From Cystobacter fuscus DSM 2262 (GTDB taxonomy: Bacteria; Myxococcota; Myxococcia; Myxococcales; Myxococcaceae): a stretch of 64,000 nucleotides of DNA. The stretch lies in contig NZ_ANAH02000009.1 of the NCBI RefSeq assembly GCF_000335475.2, positions 310,001 to 374,000 of the forward strand. The letters run 5' to 3'. A program made the position numbers and the translations under genes. Below the pieces are notes generated by a model, which saw only the letters and a list, made by a program, of their open reading frames with translations, was not told where the DNA came from and did no database searches. Below, one piece after another: positions 18,384 through 25,817 of this stretch. Within the stretch, counting starts at the first letter, position 1; each line of letters starts with the position of its first letter.

Positions 18384-18938
18384 TTACCCCGCCTTCGCCA
18401 GCTTGGTGGTGAGGGTCTCCTCGCCCTTCTGCCAGTTGCAGGGGCACAGCTCGTCCGTCTGGAACGCGTCCAGGGTGCGGATGACCTCGCTCACGTTACG
18501 GCCCACCGACAGGTCGTTCACCGACACGTGCCGGATGATGCCCTCGGGGTCCGCGATGAAGGTGGCGCGCAGGGCCACGCCCTCGTCCTTGTGCAGCACG
18601 CCCAGCGCCGCGCTCAGCTCGCGCTTGATGTCCGCCAGCATCGGGAAGGGCAGACCCTTGAGGTCCGGGTGGTGCGTGCGCCACGCGTGGTGCACGTACT
18701 CGCTGTCCGTGCTCACGCCGAGGATCTGCGCGTTGCGATCCTGGAAGTCCTTGTCGCGCTTGCCGAACTCCGCGATCTCCGTGGGGCAGATGAAGGTGAA
18801 GTCCTTGGGCCAGAAGAACAGCACCGTCCACTTACCCTTGTAGGTGTCCTGGTTGATGTCCTTGAACTCCTTGCCCTTCTCCAGGCTCACCACGCCCTTC
18901 AGGTTGAACGCGGGAATCTTGTCGCCAACGGTCAGCAT
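18384..18938 (-). CDS. ahpC: Peroxiredoxin AhpC (alkyl hydroperoxide reductase subunit C)
   Basis: This is a 184-residue typical 2-Cys peroxiredoxin. The peroxidatic cysteine is C51 in FFWPKDFTFICPTE and the resolving end carries two cysteines, C165 and C167, in DELCPCNW. That three-cysteine form is the one known from mycobacterial AhpC, which works with AhpD. It reduces H2O2, alkyl peroxides and peroxynitrite in the cytosol. The ATG at 18938 follows aaggag. Upstream on the same strand is a near-consensus sigma-54 promoter (19009-19023), and the divergent gene encodes a sigma-54 activator, so expression is probably activator-dependent. Confidence 0.95.
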   Translation of the reverse strand: MLTVGDKIPAFNLKGVVSLEKGKEFKDINQDTYKGKWTVLFFWPKDFTFICPTEIAEFGKRDKDFQDRNAQILGVSTDSEYVHHAWRTHHPDLKGLPFPMLADIKRELSAALGVLHKDEGVALRATFIADPEGIIRHVSVNDLSVGRNVSEVIRTLDAFQTDELCPCNWQKGEETLTTKLAKAG

Positions 18939-19008
18939 GTGTTTCGACTCCTTGGATGGGGGCCTGCTTGCTCCCAGGCCCGGGTGGTGAAGTTCGTGTA
19001 CTCTCAAA

Positions 19009-19023
19009 GCAGCCGCCGTGCCA
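19009..19023 (-). promoter_or_regulatory. Sigma-54 (-24/-12) promoter for ahpC-ahpD
   Basis: On the minus strand the sequence TGGCACGGCGGCTGC matches the RpoN consensus TGGCACG-N4-TTGC at every defined base except one T. The GG and GC doublets have the required spacing. It lies about 70 bp upstream of the ahpC start, predicting transcription from near 18997. The divergent gene encodes a sigma-54-dependent activator. Confidence 0.7.
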
Positions 19024-19095
19024 GAACACGTCCTTCGTGATTCCAGGGGGTTACTACAGCCCTGTGTTCCAGCCGGTGCCGCCGGACCGGTGCAT

Positions 19096-19133
19096 ACCGA
19101 AATAACGGTGTCCGGCGCCACTGACATTTCGGT
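19096..19133. promoter_or_regulatory. Inverted repeats, candidate enhancer site of the sigma-54 activator
   Basis: The 8-bp arms accgaaat (19096-19103) and atttcggt (19126-19133) are perfectly inverted. Between them lies a second dyad, TGTC-N10-GACA (19109-19126), the half-site spacing used by many NtrC/NorR-type activators. Further CGGT/ACCG half sites flank them (19081-19110). The block is about 75-110 bp upstream of the ahpC -24/-12 element, the usual enhancer distance, and just upstream of the activator's own start. Confidence 0.5.
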
Positions 19134-19159
19134 GCCGCCCCGGTTATCTACGTAGACGT

Positions 19160-20770
19160 ATGGCGGATGACATCGTTGCGGTGACGCGCGCGGATTGGCG
19201 CGGGGAAGCCCGGGACCTGATCGAGCTGGCGACCTCGGAGCGGCCCGTGGCGGAGCTGCTGCGCCGGGGGCTGGAGTGGCTCACCCGGGTGGTGCGCTTC
19301 GACCTCGCCACGCTCTTCTTGCTGCGAGAAGGCAAGCTGGTGGCGGTGGTGGCCCGGGGGCCCCTGGCGAGCGAGCAGGTGCGCCGGCACGAGCTGCGGC
19401 TGGCGGACTTCCCCTCGCTGCGCCAGGCGCTGGAGACGCGGCGGGCGCGGGCCTTCACGGACGAGGACCACTCGCACGGGGACGGCGACCCCTTCGATGG
19501 GGTGTTGGACCTGCCGCCCGGCCATTCGTGCATGGTGGTGCCCCTGTGCGCGGCGGAGCGCTGCTACGGGCTGCTGACGTTGGACAGGACCGAGTGCGAG
19601 ACGTATCCGCAGTCGGTGGTGGATCTGGTGGAGGTGTACGGGCAGATGCTGGCCACGTCGCTGCAGGAGGTCGAGCAGAAGAGCACGCTCGAGCGGCTGC
19701 ACCAGCGCGAGCACGAGCACGCGCGGCTGCTGGAGTCGCAGTTGGGCGGGGACGAGGTGGGGGTGCTGGAGACGTCGCGCAGCCCGGCGGTGCGCGAGCT
19801 GGCGCTGCGGGCGCGGCAGGTGGCGGAGACGGACACGCCGGTGCTGCTGCTGGGCGAGACGGGCACGGGAAAGGAGCGGCTGGCGCGGGCGGTGCACCGC
19901 TGGAGCACCCGGGCGGAGGCACCCTTCGTGACGCTCAACTGCGCGGCCATTCCCGAGGGGCTCCTGGAGAGCGAGCTGTTCGGCCACGTGAAGGGCGCGT
20001 TCACCGGGGCCACGAAGGACCGGGCCGGGCGCTTCCAGATGGCGCACGGGGGCACGCTCTTCCTCGACGAGGTGGGGGAGATGCCCGTGGAACTGCAGGC
20101 CAAGCTGCTGCGCGCCCTGCAGGAGAAGACCTTCGAGCCGGTGGGCAGTGACAGGACGGTGCGCGCCGACGTGCGCATCCTCGCCGCCACGCACGTGGAC
20201 CTGCGCCAGGCCATCTCCCAGCGGCGCTTCCGCGAGGACCTCTACTACCGGCTGAGCGTCTTCCCGCTGCGGCTGCCGCCGTTGCGCGAGCGGTTGGAGG
20301 ACCTGCCGCTGCTGTGTGCCTTCCTCCTGGAGGAGCAGGCCCGGAGGACGGCGCGGCGGGGGATGAAGGTGACGCCGGAGGGGCTCGCGCGCCTGGCGGC
20401 CTATGACTGGCCGGGCAACATCCGCGAGCTGGCCAACGCCCTGGAGCGCGCCACCATCCTCTCGCGCAAGCGGGAGCTGGGCGCCGAGGCGTTCGACCTG
20501 CCCGCGCGGGCGCCCGAGCCGAAGCGCCCGCCCGAGCCCGCTCCCGTAGCGGAGTCCGGGGAGGAGGGCTCCGTGGCGACGCTGGAGGAGGTGCAGCGCC
20601 AGCACATCCTGCGCGTGCTCGCCCGCACGCAGGGCCGGCTCTACGGCCCCGGGGGCGCCGCGGCGCTGTTGGGTCTCAAACCCTCCACGCTGCAAAGTCG
20701 CATGAAGAAGCTGGGCATCACGCGTCTGGAGCAATACGTCGCCACCCCGCCAGCCCCTCCCGGGAAATAG
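19160..20770 (+). CDS. Sigma-54-dependent activator, GAF-AAA-Fis (NorR/FhlA-like)
   Basis: This is a 536-residue bacterial enhancer-binding protein. An N-terminal GAF domain (about 20-175) replaces the usual receiver; the AAA+ core has Walker A GETGTGKE at 232-239, the sigma-54-contacting GAFTGA loop at 279-284, Walker B with D303-E304, and the sensor region WPGNIREL. The C-terminal Fis-type helix-turn-helix (GGAAALLGLKPSTLQSRMKKLGI) resembles NorR/FhlA. It should respond to a small molecule or redox signal rather than phosphorylation. It is divergent from ahpC, whose promoter is of the -24/-12 type, so ahpCD is the best candidate target (inference). No clear ribosome-binding site precedes the ATG. 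Confidence 0.9.
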   Translation: MADDIVAVTRADWRGEARDLIELATSERPVAELLRRGLEWLTRVVRFDLATLFLLREGKLVAVVARGPLASEQVRRHELRLADFPSLRQALETRRARAFTDEDHSHGDGDPFDGVLDLPPGHSCMVVPLCAAERCYGLLTLDRTECETYPQSVVDLVEVYGQMLATSLQEVEQKSTLERLHQREHEHARLLESQLGGDEVGVLETSRSPAVRELALRARQVAETDTPVLLLGETGTGKERLARAVHRWSTRAEAPFVTLNCAAIPEGLLESELFGHVKGAFTGATKDRAGRFQMAHGGTLFLDEVGEMPVELQAKLLRALQEKTFEPVGSDRTVRADVRILAATHVDLRQAISQRRFREDLYYRLSVFPLRLPPLRERLEDLPLLCAFLLEEQARRTARRGMKVTPEGLARLAAYDWPGNIRELANALERATILSRKRELGAEAFDLPARAPEPKRPPEPAPVAESGEEGSVATLEEVQRQHILRVLARTQGRLYGPGGAAALLGLKPSTLQSRMKKLGITRLEQYVATPPAPPGK

Positions 20771-20825
20771 CGCGGGAGGCGGAGCGTTGGCCCCGTACGC
20801 CGCTGTCCTGGAGGAATGAGGAACC

Positions 20826-21674
20826 ATGAGCGATCCGATGCCGCCGCCCTCGTCTTTCGGCCCTCCCCCGGGCGCATCGAGGAAGCCCCCATCCTCGCGC
20901 GCGCCGCTGATCGTGGTGCTCCTGGGCGTCGTGGTGGCGCTGGCCATCGTGGGGTACTCCTGGTGGAAGGGCCGCCAGACGCCAGTCGCCACGCCCGAGC
21001 CCGCGCCCCCCGTGGCCACGGCGCCGGATGCCTCCATTGATGATGTGCCCCCGCCGCTGCCGCCCCTGGCGGAGAGCGATGCCCGCGTGCGCGAGCTGGT
21101 GGGCCTGCTGTCCCCCCTGCCCGAGCTGCAGAAGTGGCTGTCCTCCACCGAGGACCTGGTGCGCCGCTTCTCCTCGGCCGTGTCCAACATCGCCGAGGGC
21201 CAGAGCCCCCGCTCCTCGCTGTCCTTCATGGCCCCCGTGGGGGACTTCCAGGTGACCCGGCGCGAGCACCGCCTCTTCATCGTTCCCGAGAGCTTCGCCC
21301 GCTACGACGGCGTGACGCGCGTGTTCACGTCGCTCGACACGTCCACCAGCGCCATCACGTACAAGGCGCTCCGGCCCCTCATCCAGGGCTCCTACCTGGA
21401 GATCAGCCGCCCCGGGCAGCGCTTCGATCAGACGCTCTCCAACGCCATCCAGCGGATGCTGGACACCCCCGTGCCCGAGGGCGACGTGGAGGTGGTGGAC
21501 GCGCCGGGCGGGGTGAACTTCAACTATGCCTCCGAGCAGCTCGAGGGGCTCAGCGCCGCGCAGAAGCACCTGGTGCGCATGGGGCCCACCAACGCCCGGG
21601 CCATCCAGGCCAAGCTGCGCGAGCTGCGGGACGCGCTCGCCCTGCCGCCGCCCGAGGCCTCTCCCTCGCCGTGA
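20826..21674 (+). CDS. DUF3014 single-pass membrane protein
   Basis: This is a 282-residue protein with a Pro-rich cytoplasmic head, one transmembrane helix (about 27-46), a Pro/Ala-rich linker and an extracytoplasmic domain (about 70-275) matching DUF3014. The motif HRLFIVPESFARYD and the conserved paired blocks of aromatic and acidic residues support this. The function of the family is unknown. A strong ribosome-binding site (ggaggaatgagg) precedes the ATG. It follows the activator gene by 55 bp and may be cotranscribed, though no functional link is evident. Confidence 0.75.
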   Translation: MSDPMPPPSSFGPPPGASRKPPSSRAPLIVVLLGVVVALAIVGYSWWKGRQTPVATPEPAPPVATAPDASIDDVPPPLPPLAESDARVRELVGLLSPLPELQKWLSSTEDLVRRFSSAVSNIAEGQSPRSSLSFMAPVGDFQVTRREHRLFIVPESFARYDGVTRVFTSLDTSTSAITYKALRPLIQGSYLEISRPGQRFDQTLSNAIQRMLDTPVPEGDVEVVDAPGGVNFNYASEQLEGLSAAQKHLVRMGPTNARAIQAKLRELRDALALPPPEASPSP

Positions 21675-21688
21675 GGGGGACGGCGCGC

Positions 21689-22249
21689 TCAGAGGCCTCC
21701 GGGGGCCAGCACGACGATGCTGAAGGCCACCAGCGGCTTGTCCCCCTTGTTGCGGTAGGTGTGCTTCTGGTCCCCCCGGAAGACGAGCACGTCGCGCGCC
21801 TCGAGCGTCCACACGGAACCGACCGTCACCAGCTCCAGGGTGCCGCTCTCGCAGGTGAGGTATTCCCGCGTGCCGGGCGTGTGTGGAACGCCCACGAGCA
21901 CGCCGTCGCCGGGAAAGTCCATCCGCTCGATGATGAGGCCCGGCAGGCTGTCCGGCAGCACCCGCTCAATCCGCACGTTGCCCTTGGTGCGCGAGGAGAG
22001 GCTCGCCCGCTTGACGAGCCGGGCCTCCTGCCGGGGGGCGCCGAGCAGCTCCTCCACCGAGGTCTGCAACGACGACGCGACGCGCAACAGGACCGACAGG
22101 GTCGGATTTCCACTGCCCGACTCCAGGTGGGTCCACGTCGCGCGCGGCACGCCCGCCAGCCTGGCGATCTGCTGCTGGCTCAGGCCGCGCGCGTCGCGCA
22201 GGGCACGCAGGTTGCGCGCCAGGTTCTCGGAGGTGCGCTCCATGGCCAT
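21689..22249 (-). CDS. XRE-cupin transcriptional regulator
   Basis: This is a 186-residue regulator with an N-terminal XRE helix-turn-helix (about 10-64; GLSQQQIARLAGVPRATWTH is the recognition region) and a C-terminal cupin barrel (about 105-184, GTREYLTCESGTLEL and DVLVFRGDQKHTYRN) that usually binds a small ligand. The ATG at 22249 follows gggagaggcagcc; a second ATG at 22243 is possible. It is divergent from sodB across 170 bp that contains an AT-rich stretch (22331-22344), so regulation of sodB is possible but unproven. Confidence 0.88.
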   Translation of the reverse strand: MAMERTSENLARNLRALRDARGLSQQQIARLAGVPRATWTHLESGSGNPTLSVLLRVASSLQTSVEELLGAPRQEARLVKRASLSSRTKGNVRIERVLPDSLPGLIIERMDFPGDGVLVGVPHTPGTREYLTCESGTLELVTVGSVWTLEARDVLVFRGDQKHTYRNKGDKPLVAFSIVVLAPGGL

Positions 22250-22419
22250 GGCTGCCTCTCCCGTCCGGTTCTCCCGTGACATCCCCGCCGCCTCTTCCCC
22301 GTGCCTTGGCGCCATCGCATTGGCGACCGGACAATTTATTGACCAAGCCGCTGACATACGGACCGCATGCCGGTAGAGCAAGGGGCAGCTTCAGCCTACC
22401 CACGACGAAAGGACGTCCC

Positions 22420-23004
22420 ATGCCGTTCACCCTGCCCGAACTGCCCTACAACAAGGATGCACTCGCCCCCCACATCAGCGCGGAGACGCTCGAGTACCAC
22501 CACGGCAAGCACCACAATGCCTACGTGACGAACCTGAACAAGCTGCTCGAGGGCAAGCCCGAGGCCAACCAGTCGCTCGAGCAGGTCATCCTCGGCAGCG
22601 ACGGGGGCGTCTTCAACAACGCCGCCCAGGTGTGGAACCACACCTTCTACTGGAACTGCATGAAGCCCAACGGCGGCGGCAAGCCGACGGGCGACCTCGC
22701 GGACGCCATCAACCGCGACTTCGGCTCGTATGAGAACTTCCGCGAGCAGTTCTCCAACGCCGCCGCCACGCAGTTCGGCTCGGGCTGGGCCTGGCTGGTG
22801 CTCGACAAGGACAAGCTGGCCATCACCAAGACGGGCAACGCGGACCTGCCGATGAAGCACGGCCAGAAGGCGCTGCTGACCATCGACGTGTGGGAGCACG
22901 CCTACTACATCGACTTCCGCAACGCGCGCCCGAAGTACATCTCCACGTTCCTCGACAGCCTCGTCAACTGGGACTTCGTCACCCAGAACCTCAAGACGCG
23001 CTGA
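22420..23004 (+). CDS. sodB: Iron superoxide dismutase
   Basis: This is a 194-residue Fe/Mn-family superoxide dismutase. Metal ligands are H27, H74, D156 and H160 (DVWEHAYY). Q70 in NNAAQVWNHTFYWN and the sequence FGSGWAWLV are of the Fe-type, so iron is the likely metal. It converts superoxide to O2 and H2O2, feeding the AhpC/Dps peroxide defences encoded 3-5 kb away. The start at 22420 follows gaaagg; the frame upstream is leader. There is no export signal, so it is cytosolic. Confidence 0.95.
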   Translation: MPFTLPELPYNKDALAPHISAETLEYHHGKHHNAYVTNLNKLLEGKPEANQSLEQVILGSDGGVFNNAAQVWNHTFYWNCMKPNGGGKPTGDLADAINRDFGSYENFREQFSNAAATQFGSGWAWLVLDKDKLAITKTGNADLPMKHGQKALLTIDVWEHAYYIDFRNARPKYISTFLDSLVNWDFVTQNLKTR

Positions 23005-23021
23005 GCGAGGCGCTCGCGGTG

Positions 23022-24911
23022 TCAGGCGTCCGGCGCGTCGGTGGCGCCGGGCGCGTGGCGCGGGAGAGTGAGCGTGAAGGTCGTGCCCTCCTCCGCCGAG
23101 GAGCGCACCCGCACCTCGCCCTGGTGCGCCCGGACGAACTCCCGGACGATGTAGAGGCCCAGCCCCACGCCGCCCCCCGAGGCCCGGCGTCCGCCGTGGC
23201 CTCCGGTCCGGAAGGGCTCGAAGAGGTGGGGCAGCAGGGCCGCGTCGATGGGCCTGCCCTGGTTGTTCACCTCCAGCCGCTGCTCTCCGGCGGCATCCCA
23301 GAGCTGGATGGTGATGGGGTGGGACTCGTCGCCGTGCTCGAGCGCGTTGCCCACCAGGTTGGAGAAGACCTGCGCCAGGCGGTCCGCGTCCCAGTGGCCC
23401 TGGGTGTTGCCCTCCACGGTGAGCTGGAGGCCGCGCCGTGGGTAGATGGCCGTGAATTCGTCCAGCACCCGGCGGCACACCTGTTCCAGGTCCACGGCAC
23501 GGCGCACCACCGGGAGGGCCCCGTCACGCGCCCGGACGCTGTCGAGCATCTGGCGCGTCAGCCGGGTCATGCGCCGGGTGGTCTCCTCGATGCGCGCGAG
23601 GCTGGTGTTCTGCGCCGGGGTGAGGTTGGGGGCCTGCGCCAGCATCTGCGAGGACAGTCGGATGGCGGCCAGCGGGCTGCCCAGATCATGGCTGACGATG
23701 CCGAGGACACGCTCGACGAGCCGTGTCTCCCGGGCCGACTCCTCCTCGCGCCGCTTGTGCTCGCTCACGTCCATCATCGCCCCGATGAGCCGCTCGGGCC
23801 GCCCCTCGGGGCTCCGGTCGATGTAGCCACGCTCCAGCACAGCCGCGTAGGTGCCGTCCGCCCGCCGGAAGCGGTACTCGCTCGACCAGTGCTCCTCCTG
23901 GCCCTCCATCGCGGCGTGCAGGGCGCGCAGGACCCGGGGCTGATCGTCCGGGTGGATGCGCTCCCTCCACCAGCCCGGTGACGTGCCGCACTCCTCGGGC
24001 ACCTCGCCGAACACCTCTCCGAGCGCCGTGCTCCAGTGCATCTCTCCGCTGCCCAGGTGCCAGTCCCACAGCACCTCCCGGGTGGCGCGCGCCACCAGAC
24101 GGTAGTGTGCCTCGCTCTCCTGGAGCGCCCGCTCCAGGTGCTTGCGCTCGGTGATGTCCCGGGAGATGCCGAACAACCCGGTGACGGCTCCCGTCTTCTC
24201 GTCCCGCAGCGCCCCCTTGGTGCACAGCCACACCCGCTGGCCCGCGAGATCCTCGTCCTCGTACGTCAGGGGCCGCTGGGCGGCGAGCACCTCTTGATCA
24301 TGCGCCCGCGTGGCGCTCGCGTCCTCGGGCAGGAAGATGTCCTGGTCGCCATGGCCGATGATGTCCGCCGGCGAGGCGCCCATCGCGCGCGCTCCCTCGG
24401 GGTTGATGAGCGTGTAGCGGCCGTGGAGATCCTTGGCGAAGATGGCGTCCGGGGAGCAGTGGATGACCCGCTGGAACAGCTCCCGATCGCGCCGCAGCGA
24501 CTCCGTCTCCCGCCGCTCGGCGGTGATGTCGCGGATCCACAGCATCAGGTGCCCGGCGCGCTGGGCCGCGTCGATGTGGAAGACGACCCGGTCCTCTCCC
24601 TCGCCATGGCTCAGCTCGGTGGAAAGGCTTCCCTGGCCCTCGAGCGTGTCTTCCCAGCGCAGCAGCTCGCGCACGAAGGGCTCCTGCTTGTCCTGCTCGA
24701 GGATGTCCCGCAGGCGCAGGCCCGCGAACAGGTGCGCGCCCGGCACCAGGCGCCGGGTGGCGGGATTGGCCTGGATCCACAGGGCATCTTGAAGGGGCGT
24801 CTGGGAGTTCAGCGCCAGCCTCAACAGCACCAGGCCGTAAGGCGCGAGCGACCAGAAGGAGCTCGTCACCGCCTCGATGCTCTCCACTCCCCCCGCTGCA
24901 ATGGCTCGCAT
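23022..24911 (-). CDS. PAS-domain sensor histidine kinase (soluble, orphan)
   Basis: This is a 629-residue kinase without transmembrane segments. It has an N-terminal PAS-like region (about 10-130), a second PAS (about 145-265, SPDAIFAKDLHGRYTLINPEG and FGISRDITERK), a PAS_3 with PAC (about 268-395, HPDDQPRVLRAL and MMDVSEHKRREEE), then HisKA with phosphoacceptor H408 (SHDLGSPLAAIR), and HATPase with the N box NLVGNALEHGD and the G box GGGVGLGLYIVREFV. No response-regulator gene is adjacent. The likely input is a redox or small-molecule signal in the cytosol. It converges with sodB, 17 bp apart. Confidence 0.88.
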   Translation of the reverse strand: MRAIAAGGVESIEAVTSSFWSLAPYGLVLLRLALNSQTPLQDALWIQANPATRRLVPGAHLFAGLRLRDILEQDKQEPFVRELLRWEDTLEGQGSLSTELSHGEGEDRVVFHIDAAQRAGHLMLWIRDITAERRETESLRRDRELFQRVIHCSPDAIFAKDLHGRYTLINPEGARAMGASPADIIGHGDQDIFLPEDASATRAHDQEVLAAQRPLTYEDEDLAGQRVWLCTKGALRDEKTGAVTGLFGISRDITERKHLERALQESEAHYRLVARATREVLWDWHLGSGEMHWSTALGEVFGEVPEECGTSPGWWRERIHPDDQPRVLRALHAAMEGQEEHWSSEYRFRRADGTYAAVLERGYIDRSPEGRPERLIGAMMDVSEHKRREEESARETRLVERVLGIVSHDLGSPLAAIRLSSQMLAQAPNLTPAQNTSLARIEETTRRMTRLTRQMLDSVRARDGALPVVRRAVDLEQVCRRVLDEFTAIYPRRGLQLTVEGNTQGHWDADRLAQVFSNLVGNALEHGDESHPITIQLWDAAGEQRLEVNNQGRPIDAALLPHLFEPFRTGGHGGRRASGGGVGLGLYIVREFVRAHQGEVRVRSSAEEGTTFTLTLPRHAPGATDAPDA

Positions 24912-25004
24912 GGAAAGACCCTAGCGCGCTCCTTCCGCCGGCTTGAATCGGCCCCGGGTCTGATACCAGTGTTCTTGTTAAAACCAGTTTTCCATGAAAG
25001 ATGT

Positions 25005-25811
25005 TCACCGGCTCGGAGCGGGCGGAGCCATGTAGAACTGGAAGCGAGTCACCGGCCGGTAGCCCATGCGGCGGTAGACGGGCAGTCCCGCGGGGGTGGC
25101 GTGCAGCACCGTGCGCTCCAGGCCCCAGGCGCGATGGGCCTCGGTGAGTGCGTGGCGGATGACGGCCTCGGCGCAGCCGAGCTGCCGGTGGGGGGGGAGG
25201 GTGGCGACCATCGAGATGTAGGCGACGTCGTCCGCGCGCATCACGGCCGTGCAGCTGGCGGCCTGCTCGAGGCGGTAGCCGACGAAGCCCAGGTTGTCGC
25301 CGGAGAACATCGCCGGGACATCGAACACCTGGCGTCCGGTGGCCAGCGCCACGTCGTAGCTGAGGGAGTTGAGGTCGGCGAGGTCACCCCGCACGTGCGC
25401 GTCACTCGCCGCGCGCATGTCCAGGCGGGGCAGGGGACGGGCGGGGGGAAGCAGCCGCTCGGCGACCATGCCGGTGGCCACCACGCTGGGCGTCAGGCCC
25501 AGGGGCGCGAACAGGGACGCCGCGCGCGCGCGCAGGGCGGGAGGAACCCAGTCCTCGCACAGCGCGAGCATCCAACCCTTTCCCCGGGGGGTGAAGTAGC
25601 GGGCGGCGGTGGTGGCGGCGTGGCTCAGGGCCGCCTCCGTGTCCACCGGCGCGGGCAGGAAGGCCGCGTTGAGCATGGCCCAGGGGACGTTGCTCGCCGC
25701 GAGGCTCACCCCGGGCGGGTCGAGCACCTCGCCCGTGGGACTGCCGCGGGCGAAGAAGCGCCAGGCGTCTTGGAAGCGGGTATTGGACTCGTGGATTTCT
25801 TCTGGGGACAT
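25005..25811 (-). CDS. GNAT-family N-acetyltransferase
   Basis: This is a 268-residue protein with a C-terminal GNAT domain (about 130-262): YISMVATLPPHRQLGCAEAVIRHAL forms the acetyl-CoA-binding beta4-alpha3 region and TAGLPVYRRMGYRPVTRFQFY the final strand-helix. The N-terminal half is a degenerate acyltransferase-like domain, a common two-lobe arrangement. The substrate is unknown. It starts 6 bp after the lytic transglycosylase gene, so the two are cotranscribed. Confidence 0.75.
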   Translation of the reverse strand: MSPEEIHESNTRFQDAWRFFARGSPTGEVLDPPGVSLAASNVPWAMLNAAFLPAPVDTEAALSHAATTAARYFTPRGKGWMLALCEDWVPPALRARAASLFAPLGLTPSVVATGMVAERLLPPARPLPRLDMRAASDAHVRGDLADLNSLSYDVALATGRQVFDVPAMFSGDNLGFVGYRLEQAASCTAVMRADDVAYISMVATLPPHRQLGCAEAVIRHALTEAHRAWGLERTVLHATPAGLPVYRRMGYRPVTRFQFYMAPPAPSR

Positions 25812-25817
25812 GGGGGC

